Source of the DNA: Sinorhizobium meliloti
Lineage (GTDB): Bacteria; Pseudomonadota; Alphaproteobacteria; Rhizobiales; Rhizobiaceae
Length of the DNA: 64,000 nt
Direction: 5' to 3'
Assembly (NCBI RefSeq): GCF_035610345.1
Contig: NZ_CP141213.1
Coordinates: 124,001 to 188,000 of the forward strand
In this document: positions 15,710 through 24,052 of the stretch, in pieces
Layout: each line of letters opens with the position of its first letter
How positions within the stretch are numbered: the first letter of the stretch is position 1
Notes under the pieces: model-generated
Databases searched by the model: none
Told to the model about the DNA's origin: nothing
Seen by the model: only the letters and a program-made list of their open reading frames with translations
Made by a program: the position numbers and the translations under genes

Positions 15710-16317
15710 TGAACACCTCCAACAGCGTTCATCCCGGCTTGCCGGCCAACGCTATTCTTTGTTTCTTTCACTTGGCCCTCGATACGCTCCTTGAAGGCTG
15801 CGAGCTTGGCGGCGACCAGATCCTCTCTGACCAGCCGGTTGAACTCGTCGTCTGCCTGCGTCCTGGCATGTCTGAAGACGTACCAGTCGCCGGACGGCTC
15901 CCTCTTCTGGTAGATGGTTCCGTTGAGCGTACGGTGGCTGAAGCAGGTCTTGTCGCGGGCGGCGGCACCCTGGCTGTGCCACACGGCCGTCAGGCAGAGT
16001 TGGCCGCGGTCATTCACACTCCAGCGGCCTTCGGCCCAGCTCTCCCCCGTGGCCGATTGCGCCCAGGCCCGAAAGACGCGGCCTTCACGGTCCATCCGGC
16101 CGGCGCCGCTCTCCCATTTCCAGGTCTTGTCCTGGAAGATCATGTAGAGCTCGACGCCCGTCATGGTGCGGGCCTTTTCGGGAACGGCAACTTCCGCGGA
16201 CGCCGGTGATTGACAGAGGGCAAGGACGGCCAACGTGCCAAGGGTGAAGCGCCGGCCGGGCAGCGCATGTCGGGTGCCGCGGCCCTCTCTCCCGAAGAAT
16301 GGGACTTTCACTTTCAT
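15706..16317 (-). CDS. DUF995-family secreted protein (first copy)
   Basis: This 203-residue protein has an extended N-terminal signal region ending near LCQSPASAEV and one DUF995 domain. The domain opens with MTGVELYMIFQDKTWKWESG, continues with WAEGRWSVNDRGQLCLTAVW and closes with DWYVFRHARTQADDEF. It has the same order of blocks as the second copy, plus a longer Gln/Lys-rich tail. The ATG at 16317 lies four bases after the GT2 stop, and the gene overlaps the glycanase gene by four bases. Role unknown; probably exported with the glycanase. Confidence 0.83.
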   Translation of the reverse strand: MKVKVPFFGREGRGTRHALPGRRFTLGTLAVLALCQSPASAEVAVPEKARTMTGVELYMIFQDKTWKWESGAGRMDREGRVFRAWAQSATGESWAEGRWSVNDRGQLCLTAVWHSQGAAARDKTCFSHRTLNGTIYQKREPSGDWYVFRHARTQADDEFNRLVREDLVAAKLAAFKERIEGQVKETKNSVGRQAGMNAVGGVQ

Positions 16318-16321
16318 GTTC

Positions 16322-18187
16322 CTATCCCCTCTTAGAGTTGCCGTCCCGCTGTTCCGCGGGGGCGGAAATCCAGCGTGGCCGGAAAACGATCTTGCGCAAT
16401 GCTGTACCGCCCTGCCCGGCTCCGGCCACCGCATAACGCTCCTCGAAGAGGCGCAGGTGCCCACTGCCCCATGCAAGCGCCTCGAGCCCGTCCTTCCCGT
16501 GTTCGGCAGTCGCAATGCCGGGCAGTGCGACGACCGCCAGGAGCCCGGCCGCTATTGCGGGACGATAGAAACGGGAGGCGGTGCCAACGGCGTTTTCTCT
16601 CGAATGCCGCAGGACGATGACCAGCAGAAGCAGGCAGTAAATTGCCGCATTGAGGATCGCGAAGAGGTAGAACCCCTTGGCCTTCGCGGCATCTTCGACG
16701 AACAGGACCGGCAGGGCGGCCGAAACTGCCAGGAAAAAGTAGGGCGCGAGCACCCGCAGGGGCAGCGGATCGACTTCGGATGATCCCTTCGGCGTGACAC
16801 GGAAATCCACGAAGGACCCGGTCAGCCAATCGCGCAGAGCGGCCAGCGTACCGGCAAGCGCCCAGGGCCAGCGCGCAAACAGGAAGAGCATGCACTCCCA
16901 GCTCAGGATCTTCGCGTCGTAAGGCCTGAAGGCGCCGGTTGCCCGCCAGCGATAGGCCAGCAGGACGAGGATGATCGAGAGCGGCGCGAAATAGGCCAGA
17001 AACTCCGGATAGGTCACGGCGACAAAGGTCTCGCCGCGCGCAAGGGCGAGGATCGGCATTGCAAACATCAGCGCCATGAAGCACGCGAAGAGCGGATACC
17101 AGAGCTGCGAGAAGAGGAACTGGAACTTCAGTCGCAGCGGCAGCCGGCCGACGAGACGCGGCGAATACTGCAGCAGGAGCATCACGAGACTACGCGACCA
17201 CTGGAACTCCTGGGTCACCAGGTCGGCAAAGGTGCGCGGTCCGTCGCCATGGGCGATCGCATCGAGCGCGTGAATGCCGCGCCAGCCTGCCGCATTCATC
17301 AGCAATGTCGTCGAATGGTCTTCGGCAAGCTCGGGGCCGAGACCGCCGATCTCCTTGAGGGCAGCCGTGCGCACCGCGTAGTGAGAGCCGATGCAGAGTG
17401 GCGCAAGCCCGCCATTGTATCCGGCCTGGAGAGCACCGTGCATGCTCGCCTCCGCATGGAGGCGGCCGCGTGCCGACCAACTTTCTGAAGCATTGCGGTC
17501 GCAGATGCTCGGCGCCGAGACGTAACCCACTTCCGGGTCGGCAAATGGGCGCAGCATTTCGAAGAGGTACCCGGGTGCGGGGACGTGGTCGGCATCGAGC
17601 TGGGCCACGAAATCGTACCGGTCATAACCGTAGTGATCGTAGAAGAAGGCGAGGTTGCCTTCCTTGCAGCGGGTGCGCCGTGGCCATGTGGCCCGGTGAT
17701 AGTCTGCCCGGCCTTTGCGGGTGGAGACGAGGACGCCATGGCTGCGGCACCAGTCGAGCGTCGCTTCGGAAGGATCCTCGTCTGCAAGCCAGGTGTCGTG
17801 CGGCACGTCCTGCGCGAGCATCGCCTCCAATGTCTCGGCGACGACGGAAAAGGGTTCCGACGGTGCCTTGGTGACGACCATGGCAATGCGACTGCCGGCC
17901 GGGAGCCGCAACGGTCCGTTCGGTTTCAAGGCCCCACAGAAGACGGCAATGAAATAGGCCGGCAGCAGGGTGACCCAGGCAAGGACTGCGGTCACGATGA
18001 TGCTGCCCAAGGCGTCCACGTGATGGCGTGGCTCCAGCCACCAGGACCAGAAATGGACGAGCGCCGCGACCCAGAGCCCCGCCCCGAGCAGAAATTCCAT
18101 CCGGCGTCCGCGCGTGAGCACAGGTACGAGCCGCGGCTCACCGACTTCGGAAATGCGCGTCGGCTCATTGGCGGAAAGGACGGTCAT
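16322..18187 (-). CDS. Membrane GT2 polysaccharide synthase
   Basis: This 621-residue integral-membrane glycosyltransferase has two N-terminal helices (about 35-50 and 60-84). The cytosolic GT2 domain has AQLDADHVP (D198, D200; DxD-like) and an ELAED acid (D290). At least six C-terminal helices follow. The processive-synthase motif QxxRW appears as QEFQW (326-330), with Arg replaced by Gln. There is no PilZ domain, so direct c-di-GMP control through PilZ is not indicated. The start overlaps the epimerase stop (ATGA). The neighbours supply UDP-xylose and a 4-epimer (probably UDP-arabinose), which are the likely sugar donors. It is probably the core polymerase of a pentose-containing surface glycan. 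Confidence 0.87.
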   Translation of the reverse strand: MTVLSANEPTRISEVGEPRLVPVLTRGRRMEFLLGAGLWVAALVHFWSWWLEPRHHVDALGSIIVTAVLAWVTLLPAYFIAVFCGALKPNGPLRLPAGSRIAMVVTKAPSEPFSVVAETLEAMLAQDVPHDTWLADEDPSEATLDWCRSHGVLVSTRKGRADYHRATWPRRTRCKEGNLAFFYDHYGYDRYDFVAQLDADHVPAPGYLFEMLRPFADPEVGYVSAPSICDRNASESWSARGRLHAEASMHGALQAGYNGGLAPLCIGSHYAVRTAALKEIGGLGPELAEDHSTTLLMNAAGWRGIHALDAIAHGDGPRTFADLVTQEFQWSRSLVMLLLQYSPRLVGRLPLRLKFQFLFSQLWYPLFACFMALMFAMPILALARGETFVAVTYPEFLAYFAPLSIILVLLAYRWRATGAFRPYDAKILSWECMLFLFARWPWALAGTLAALRDWLTGSFVDFRVTPKGSSEVDPLPLRVLAPYFFLAVSAALPVLFVEDAAKAKGFYLFAILNAAIYCLLLLVIVLRHSRENAVGTASRFYRPAIAAGLLAVVALPGIATAEHGKDGLEALAWGSGHLRLFEERYAVAGAGQGGTALRKIVFRPRWISAPAEQRDGNSKRG

Positions 18188-19170
18188 GACCGCACCTCCA
18201 GCCCGAAGAACGGGGCGGCGGTTCGCACGATCGTCTCGAGATCGGAATATCGCGGCAGGAAGCCGAGCGTCCGGGAGGCAAGCCCGGCATCCGCATAAAG
18301 TGCCGGCGGATCTCCGGCACGACGCCGGCGAAATACGACTGGGACGTTATGCCCGGTAATTTCGCCGATCGTTCGCAGGACTTCCTTTATCGAGAAGCCG
18401 CGGCCGGAACCGACGTTGAGCGCGAGGTTGCCGCCGCCATTGGCGAGATGCCGGTATGCCAGCACATGGGCGCTCGCAAGATCGGCAACGTGAATATAGT
18501 CGCGCACGCAGGTTCCGTCCGGGGTGTCGTAGTCCTCGCCGAAAATCTCCAGATGCGGAATGCGGCCTGCCGCGGCCATCAGAGCCCGCGGAATGAGGTG
18601 CGTTTCCGGGTCGTGCCATTCGCCGAGGTCGCCCTCAGGATCAGCGCCACATGCGTTGAAATAGCGCAACGAGACATAATTCAGCGCAAAGGCGGCCGCA
18701 TAGTCGGCGAGCATGTGCTCGGCCATCAGTTTCGTCTTGCCATAGGGGTTGATCGGTGCCTGCGGCGTCGCTTCGTCGATCGGCAGCAACGCCGGTACGC
18801 CATAGGTGGCGCAGCTCGATGAGAAGATCACCTTGTCGACACCCGTCTGGCGGCATGCATCGAGGAGCGACAGCGTGCCGCCGACATTGTTGTTGTAATA
18901 TTTCGCAGGATCCGCGACGGATTCGCCGACATAGGCGGATGCGGCGAAGTGGATGACGGCGTCCGGCTGATAGGCCTCGATGACCTCGATCAGGTGCCGC
19001 CCGTCCAGGATATCTCCCTGAATGAATGGTCCCCAGCGCACGGCGGAACGGTTTCCGGTCGTCAGATTGTCGTAGACGACGGGCTCGATGCCCTCCAGGC
19101 GCAGAAGCTTCGCGGTGTGACTGCCGATATAGCCGGCGCCACCGGTGACGAGGATACGTGGCGCAACCAT
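18184..19170 (-). CDS. uxe: GalE-like UDP-sugar 4-epimerase, probable UDP-xylose 4-epimerase
   Basis: This 328-residue extended SDR enzyme has [13 protein letters not shown] at the N-terminus (NAD-binding), the serine-rich IFSSSCATYG motif, and NPYGKTKLMAE with the catalytic Tyr/Lys. The C-terminal half is GalE-like (TPDGTCVRDYIHVADLA). The ATG at 19170 overlaps the stop of the UDP-xylose synthase by one base. Sequence alone would allow UDP-glucose 4-epimerase. The tight coupling to uxs matches the uxs-uxe operon described in S. meliloti, in which the epimerase interconverts UDP-xylose and UDP-arabinopyranose. The assignment therefore rests on context plus remembered literature. Confidence 0.82.
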   Translation of the reverse strand: MVAPRILVTGGAGYIGSHTAKLLRLEGIEPVVYDNLTTGNRSAVRWGPFIQGDILDGRHLIEVIEAYQPDAVIHFAASAYVGESVADPAKYYNNNVGGTLSLLDACRQTGVDKVIFSSSCATYGVPALLPIDEATPQAPINPYGKTKLMAEHMLADYAAAFALNYVSLRYFNACGADPEGDLGEWHDPETHLIPRALMAAAGRIPHLEIFGEDYDTPDGTCVRDYIHVADLASAHVLAYRHLANGGGNLALNVGSGRGFSIKEVLRTIGEITGHNVPVVFRRRRAGDPPALYADAGLASRTLGFLPRYSDLETIVRTAAPFFGLEVRS

Positions 19171-20216
19171 CAGACCAGCTCCGCGCTTTCCCGTATCGAC
19201 CGGGAGAGAAGGTCGTCGAAATAGCGGATCGTGTGCGCAAGACCCTCGGCCAGATCGACCTTCGGACGCCAACCAAGCTCTTCCGTCGCGAGCGAGATGT
19301 CCGGGCGGCGCTGGCGGGGATCGTCGACAGGCAGGGGCCGCCGGACGATCTTCGAGCGCGACCCGGTCAACCGCACCACCTCTTCGGCGAGTTCGCCGAT
19401 CGTGAACTCTGCCGGATTGCCGAGATTGACCGGTCCGGTAAGGGACGGCGGCGAGGCCATGAGGCGGACGAAGCCATCGATCAGGTCGTCGACGAAACAG
19501 AAGGAACGGGTCTGCGAGCCGTCGCCGTAGATCGTGATGTCCTCCTCCTTAAGGGCTTGGACGATGAAGTTGGAAACGACACGGCCGTCATCCGGGCGCA
19601 TCCGCGGGCCGTAAGTGTTGAAGATACGGACGATTTTGATTTCGACCCCATGGGACTTGTGGAAGTCGAAGAACAGGGTCTCTGCGCAACGCTTGCCCTC
19701 GTCATAGCAGGAGCGCGGGCCGAATGGATTGACGTTGCCCCAATAGCTCTCCACCTGCGGGTGGACGTGCGGGTCGCCGTAGATTTCCGATGTGGACGCC
19801 TGGAAGATGCGGGCGCCACGACGCGCGGCTAGATCGAGGAGGTTGAGCGAGCCGATCACGCAGGTTTTCGTCGTCTGGATTGGGTCTGCCTGGTAATGCG
19901 GCGGCGATGCCGGGCATGCGAGGTTGTAGATCTCGTCGACCTCGAGGTCGATCGGCTCCACGACGTCGTGGGCGATGACGCGGAAGGTATCGAAGCGCTT
20001 GAGCGGCGCGATGTTGCGCCTCAGACCCGTCGAGAAGTTGTCGAGGCAAATGACCTCGTGCCCGGCACCGAGAAGCAGCTCACAAAGATGCGAGCCCAGA
20101 AAGCCGGCACCGCCCGTAACAAGTATTCTCTTTTGAAGGCTTCGGCGCCGCAGTGAATCTGTATCTTCATTCGCGCCGAAGAGCGTTCCCCTGAAGTCAT
20201 TTCTGAAATAGTTCAC
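19170..20216 (-). CDS. uxs: UDP-glucuronate decarboxylase (UDP-xylose synthase)
   Basis: This 348-residue enzyme of the extended SDR family converts UDP-glucuronate to UDP-xylose and CO2. [14 protein letters not shown] binds [17 protein letters not shown] and [15 protein letters not shown] are UXS-specific, and [11 protein letters not shown] holds the catalytic Tyr/Lys. [18 protein letters not shown] and SFCFVDDL complete the signature. The start is a GTG with GAGGG upstream. It is the first gene of the glycan operon and feeds the epimerase and the GT2 synthase. UDP-glucuronate must come from a UDP-glucose dehydrogenase outside the window. Confidence 0.92.
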   Translation of the reverse strand: MNYFRNDFRGTLFGANEDTDSLRRRSLQKRILVTGGAGFLGSHLCELLLGAGHEVICLDNFSTGLRRNIAPLKRFDTFRVIAHDVVEPIDLEVDEIYNLACPASPPHYQADPIQTTKTCVIGSLNLLDLAARRGARIFQASTSEIYGDPHVHPQVESYWGNVNPFGPRSCYDEGKRCAETLFFDFHKSHGVEIKIVRIFNTYGPRMRPDDGRVVSNFIVQALKEEDITIYGDGSQTRSFCFVDDLIDGFVRLMASPPSLTGPVNLGNPAEFTIGELAEEVVRLTGSRSKIVRRPLPVDDPRQRRPDISLATEELGWRPKVDLAEGLAHTIRYFDDLLSRSIRESAELV

Positions 20217-20573
20217 GGAATAACCCTCACACTATCTGCCAACTTCCAAAATTCATCCACAGCAGGCACAATAAATTGGTGATCGAAACTTTACCGCTCG
20301 AAACTACCTTAATTAATTTTCGGCAATGCTTGGAACAACTGTAGGTGTTTAATACAATCAGCGGATGGGGATTGTCATTATCACCCAATCCCGATTGTTA
20401 TCCCGCCGTGCATTTCTACATATAACGGGGTATAAACTGGATACTGGCAGGTGTGCTCCGCCGATTCGATTCCACCCTGAGGCGAGTTGCGTCAGACTGT
20501 GACAGAATCGGCGCCCGGGTAATCGCTCGTTTGGGCTCACCCAGACGGGCAATCCGTTTCGCTGGAGGGTTGC
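20217..20573. promoter_or_regulatory. Divergent promoter region of glycan operon and AraC regulator, with a dyad
   Basis: This 357-bp AT-rich region separates uxs (minus) from the AraC gene (plus). GGGATTG (20368-20374) and CAATCCC (20386-20392) form a perfect 7-bp inverted repeat with centres 18 bp apart. A related GATTGTTATC at 20393-20402 repeats part of GATTGTCATTATC at 20370-20382, exactly 23 bp (about two helical turns) later. These are candidate binding sites for the AraC protein. No gene is seen in the region. Confidence 0.4.
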
Positions 20574-21722
20574 ATGACGAAGGACTCCGGATCAGGAGAT
20601 GACCCCGTCGAAGTTCCGGCCTGGCCTGCCCATATGGAGCGGCGCCGTTGGCCACGCGATCCCACGCCCCGAAAGGACCGTTCAGCCGAAAGGTCACCGG
20701 CGCTCGTACCGTCACGATTTTCGACACATGATCTGCCGCCGCAAGAGCAATTTAGATCCTGGCGGGCGCATATGGCACCGCTCGTGGACGTGCGCTTGCC
20801 CGACGGGGTGTCCGAAGAGGACGGCTTTGCGGCCGAGCTGACGGGATGGCATCTCGGCGATTTGCTGATCGTTCAACAGGTGACGCCGGCACATAGTTAC
20901 GAGCGCTCCCAGACTATGTTGCGCTCGAGCCCCATCGATCATTGGAACGTCGGTCTCTTTCGCAGCGGCCGGTCATGGACAGAAGCCGACCGCCGCGTCA
21001 CCGAGACGGGGCCGGGAGAGTTCTTCTTCCGGTCGCTCGGCTATCCGTATCGCGGGCGCATGACGGATGCCACATCGATCCTTCTCTTCATGCCCTATGA
21101 ACTGCTTGCGGACGATGCGGGCAAGCTCGAAGGCGCCAACAATTCGGTCTTGTCCGGCAGCCTCGCCGACCTGCTCGCCAACTATATCAACGGGATGGAA
21201 GAAAACCTCGGCAACATCACCGTGGAAGAAGTGCCGCGCATCGTTCGCACGATACGCGACATGGTCGTCGCCTGCGTGGCGGCGGTGAGACCGGATGCGG
21301 GAGGCTCTCAGGCAAAAATGGGAGTGATGGAGCGGGCGCACCGATATATCCATCTCAACCTTAACTCGGGCGATCTGACGCCCGAAGCCATATGCCGGGA
21401 GCTCGGAATTTCCAGAACCCGCCTCTATCAGCTTTTCGAGCCGAGCGGCGGCGTGCTGAACTATATCCGCAGACGTCGGCTCCTGCAGGCCTACGCGGAG
21501 CTCAGCGATCCGACGAACAACAGGCCCATCGCGGAGATCGCCGAAGCGGCCGGATTCGACCTCGCCGCCAATTTCACACGTGCCTTCAGCCACGAATTCG
21601 GAGCGAGCCCGCGCGAAATCCGCAAGGCTGCGGCCGCCGAACGCCTCGCCACGCCCGTTGCCCCGCCGGAGCGGGACCGCGGGGCGACGATCGGCGACTG
21701 GCTCAAGTCGGTTCAAGGATGA
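20574..21722 (+). CDS. AraC-family transcriptional regulator
   Basis: This 382-residue regulator has an N-terminal ligand/dimerisation region of about 260 residues of the AraC_binding_2 type. Its C-terminal double HTH reads DLTPEAICRELGISRTRLYQ and PIAEIAEAAGFDLAANFTRAF, ending in the canonical GASPREIRK. A GGAGGG precedes the ATG. It is transcribed away from the uxs-led operon, so control of that operon is a natural hypothesis, and the dyad in the shared intergenic region supports it weakly. The effector is unknown. Confidence 0.9.
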   Translation: MTKDSGSGDDPVEVPAWPAHMERRRWPRDPTPRKDRSAERSPALVPSRFSTHDLPPQEQFRSWRAHMAPLVDVRLPDGVSEEDGFAAELTGWHLGDLLIVQQVTPAHSYERSQTMLRSSPIDHWNVGLFRSGRSWTEADRRVTETGPGEFFFRSLGYPYRGRMTDATSILLFMPYELLADDAGKLEGANNSVLSGSLADLLANYINGMEENLGNITVEEVPRIVRTIRDMVVACVAAVRPDAGGSQAKMGVMERAHRYIHLNLNSGDLTPEAICRELGISRTRLYQLFEPSGGVLNYIRRRRLLQAYAELSDPTNNRPIAEIAEAAGFDLAANFTRAFSHEFGASPREIRKAAAAERLATPVAPPERDRGATIGDWLKSVQG

Positions 21723-21800
21723 GGGATGAGCAGCGTACACGTGGCACATGTTCGGGCGTCATGGACTATCGACACCGTCATGATCGCCGTGGGTTGGGCA

Positions 21801-22547
21801 TCAAGCGTTGGCGCCGCCGTCTATGACCAGCGAAGCACCGGTGACAAACTTGCCTTGCGGCCCCGCCAGCCAGGCGACGAGTCCGGCAATGTCTTGCGGC
21901 TCACCGTAGCTGCCGGTGGCGATACGTTCCCGTTGCGCTTCGGCATGGTCGCCAGCGGCCGGGTTCATATCGGTGTTGGTCGAGCCTGGATGAACGATGT
22001 TGACGGTGATCCCGCGCGGTCCGAGGTCACGGGCCAGGCCTTTCGTCAGGCCGGCCAGAGCAGCCTTGCTGGCCGAATAGAGGCTGATCCCCGGCCAGGG
22101 AACGAGTTCGGCCAGGTTGCTGCCGATCGTGATTATCCTGCCGCCGTCACCCAAATGCCTTGACGCGGAACGAATGGCCACGAAGGGCGCACGGAAGTTG
22201 ACGGCCATTACCTCGTCGAAATCGGCGACAGTCGTCTCCTCCAGAGGAGCCGAGTGCCAGATGCCCGCGCTGTTGACCAGTATGTCCAGCCCGTCCAAGG
22301 TTGCGACAGTCTGGCGAACGGCCTGCTCGATGGCTTCGGCGTCGCGGTTGTCGGCGCGGATTGCTACCGCGCGACCGCCCGCCTGCTCGATCTCGGACAC
22401 GACCGCCTGCGCCCGGTCGGCCGCATTCACATAAGTCAGCGCCACCGCTGCCCCCTCCAGAGCAAGCCTCTTGGCGATAGCCGCGCCGATACCCCTGCTG
22501 CCGCCGGTAACGAAAGCGGTCTTTCCGCCCAAACTGATCGATGTCAT
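21801..22547 (-). CDS. SDR-family oxidoreductase (FabG-like)
   Basis: Classical short-chain dehydrogenase of 248 residues. TAFVTGGSRGIGAAIAKRL is the NAD(P) motif and ILVNSAGI the structural NAG-like motif. The catalytic triad comprises S of ITIGSN and YSASKAA. HPGSTNTDMNP and FVTGASLVIDGG complete the family pattern. The start at 22547 (GGAG upstream) is preferred over a longer frame. The gene is divergent from a TetR gene, and the shared region holds a matched operator pair, so it is almost certainly the target of that repressor. The substrate is unknown; such pairs often respond to a small hydrophobic or electrophilic compound. Confidence 0.88.
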   Translation of the reverse strand: MTSISLGGKTAFVTGGSRGIGAAIAKRLALEGAAVALTYVNAADRAQAVVSEIEQAGGRAVAIRADNRDAEAIEQAVRQTVATLDGLDILVNSAGIWHSAPLEETTVADFDEVMAVNFRAPFVAIRSASRHLGDGGRIITIGSNLAELVPWPGISLYSASKAALAGLTKGLARDLGPRGITVNIVHPGSTNTDMNPAAGDHAEAQRERIATGSYGEPQDIAGLVAWLAGPQGKFVTGASLVIDGGANA

Positions 22548-22559
22548 CGGAAAACTCCA

Positions 22560-22578
22560 TTCTGTAATGATCGATACA
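22560..22578. promoter_or_regulatory. TetR operator candidate O1
   Basis: TTCTGTAATGATCGATA (22560-22576) matches the second site in inverted orientation at 15 of 17 positions. Its core TGTAatGATCgaTACA (22563-22578) is itself partly palindromic. It sits directly upstream of the SDR start at 22547. Confidence 0.6.
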
Positions 22579-22619
22579 CAAAGGTTGCCCGAGCTTGCCA
22601 ATGGCTGTCAAGCGATATA

Positions 22620-22638
22620 TTTATCGATCGCTACAGAA
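22620..22638. promoter_or_regulatory. TetR operator candidate O2
   Basis: The reverse complement of 22622-22638 is TTCTGTAGCGATCGATA, matching O1 except at two central bases. The core TTTAtcGATCgcTACA is at 22620-22635. It lies 14 bp upstream of the TetR start at 22652, so binding here would give autoregulation. Confidence 0.6.
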
Positions 22639-22651
22639 AAGAGTTGATCCT

Positions 22652-23266
22652 ATGTCCGACAAAGGCCGGCCCCGCAGCTTCGATCGTGCCGATGCGCTCA
22701 TGCGCGCCATGCAGGTGTTTTGGGAGAAAGGATACGAGGGCGCGTCGCTGACAGCGCTGACCGCTGCCATGGGCATCAATGCGCCCAGCCTTTATGCCGC
22801 ATTCGGCTGCAAGGAAGCGCTCTATCTGGAGGCAATGGAGCTCTACTCGCAAACGGTCGGCACTGAAATCTGGGGGCCGCTGGAAACAGCGCCGACGGCA
22901 AGGGAAGCGGTCGATCGATTCCTTCTCGCCACAGCCGAAGCCTATTCTCAGCCGGGTACCCCGCACGGCTGCCTGATAGCGCTTGGAGGACTTCACCAGG
23001 CAGCGATCCCCGAAGCGGTCTGCGAAGCGTTGACCCGTCACCGCACAGAAAGCATCGATAAGCTACGCCACCGACTGGAGGTTGCAATTGCTGGAGGCGA
23101 GTTGCCCGACGGGATGGATGCCGGCGCCGTCGCGACCTTTTATGCGACGGTACAACATGGAATGTCGATCCTCGCGCGCGATGGCGGCAGCTATGAAGCG
23201 CTGAAAAATGTCGCCGACGGCGCAATGGCCGCCTGGGGCGTGTTGACGCAAAACGCGGCGCCATAG
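22652..23266 (+). CDS. TetR/AcrR-family repressor
   Basis: This 204-residue regulator has the N-terminal HTH ALMRAMQVFWEKGYEGASL followed by TALTAAMGINAPSLYAAFG. The C-terminal ligand domain is of the TetR_C-type seen in AcrR-like proteins (CLIALGG and the VQHGMSILARDG helix). The ATG at 22652 gives the standard family N-terminus; the longer frame starting at 22595 would run through operator O2 and is unlikely. It is divergent from the SDR gene and should repress both genes from the O1/O2 pair. Confidence 0.9.
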   Translation: MSDKGRPRSFDRADALMRAMQVFWEKGYEGASLTALTAAMGINAPSLYAAFGCKEALYLEAMELYSQTVGTEIWGPLETAPTAREAVDRFLLATAEAYSQPGTPHGCLIALGGLHQAAIPEAVCEALTRHRTESIDKLRHRLEVAIAGGELPDGMDAGAVATFYATVQHGMSILARDGGSYEALKNVADGAMAAWGVLTQNAAP

Positions 23267-23269
23267 GAA

Positions 23270-23300
23270 TGCCCGGCGGGCTTCGGATACTCGCCGGGCA
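23270..23300 (+). terminator. Stem-loop just after the TetR gene
   Basis: TGCCCGGCG (23270-23278) pairs perfectly with CGCCGGGCA (23292-23300) around a 13-nt loop, starting 4 bp after the TetR stop. There is no T-run, so it may work as a weak or Rho-assisted terminator, or as mRNA end protection. Confidence 0.5.
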
Positions 23301-23313
23301 AGCTTGAGGTTGA

Positions 23314-23347
23314 GCGGGAGAGGAAAGCCTAACGCGGCTTCTCCCGC
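23314..23347. terminator. Bidirectional hairpin between convergent TetR and DUF1236 genes
   Basis: GCGGGAG (23314-23320) pairs with CTCCCGC (23341-23347). Inside it, AAGCC (23325-23329) pairs with GGCTT (23336-23340), leaving a 4-nt bulge. It lies between two convergent genes and could stop transcription from both sides. Confidence 0.5.
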
Positions 23348-23371
23348 CCGAACGCATTTCAGGCGCGTGCC

Positions 23372-23791
23372 TTACTGTACGACCTGCACCACCGTGCGGC
23401 TCTTCGGCTCGACGATGACGCGCTTCTCGTTGACAACCGCATAGGCATAGCGCGTATCGTCGGGGATCGGCGTGACCACCACCGTCTCAGGCAGAGGCTT
23501 CCCGACTACGATCTCCTGTTGGACGACGACCGGCTCTGCCGGAAGCGGCTGGGCCTCGACATACTGGATCACCTTCGGCGGGGGCGGGTCGAGCGCCGCA
23601 CCCGCGACCGCTCCTGCGACCCCACCAACGGCAGCCCCGACAGGGCCTCCTATGACTGCACCTGCAGCAGCTCCGCCGGCTGCGCCGGTTACGGTGCTGT
23701 TCTTGGTCGTGCTCTGCGCCGCTGCTGGAACAGCAAAGCAGCCGAGCCCGAGACCCAGAACGATGGCACCTTTGACGATCAGATCTTTCAT
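23372..23791 (-). CDS. DUF1236 protein with glycine-zipper region
   Basis: This 139-residue exported protein has a signal peptide ending near FAVPAAAQ. A glycine-zipper segment follows (AAGGAAAGAVIGGPVGAAVG and onwards, about residues 36-62), then a proline/valine-rich linker. The C-terminal DUF1236 motif is DTRYAYAVVNEKRVIVEPK followed by SRTVVQVVQ. The ATG at 23791 lies behind GGGAGAA. DUF1236 proteins are common in Rhizobiales as periplasmic or outer-membrane-associated proteins of unknown role. It stands alone on its strand. Confidence 0.85.
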   Translation of the reverse strand: MKDLIVKGAIVLGLGLGCFAVPAAAQSTTKNSTVTGAAGGAAAGAVIGGPVGAAVGGVAGAVAGAALDPPPPKVIQYVEAQPLPAEPVVVQQEIVVGKPLPETVVVTPIPDDTRYAYAVVNEKRVIVEPKSRTVVQVVQ

Positions 23792-24052
23792 CAGGCATTC
23801 TCCCGTTATGCAAAATGCGTCCCTTCCGCCAAACAACCCGTTGGGTTCAGAAGTTGTTCCGTGGCTTGGCGGAATGCGTCACGCAGCGAGCTGGCGAAAT
23901 CGTGCCTTCAATGCCCTGCTAAGGGAAATCCCTGTAGGCGACGGGGTGCCGCCTGTTCCCTTCGGCCGGTGTCGAACTATAAGTGAAACCCTACAGCCGG
24001 AGATTTCGCACGCACGCACGCCGAAGGCTCTCGGGAAAATGGAGGAACAGCA

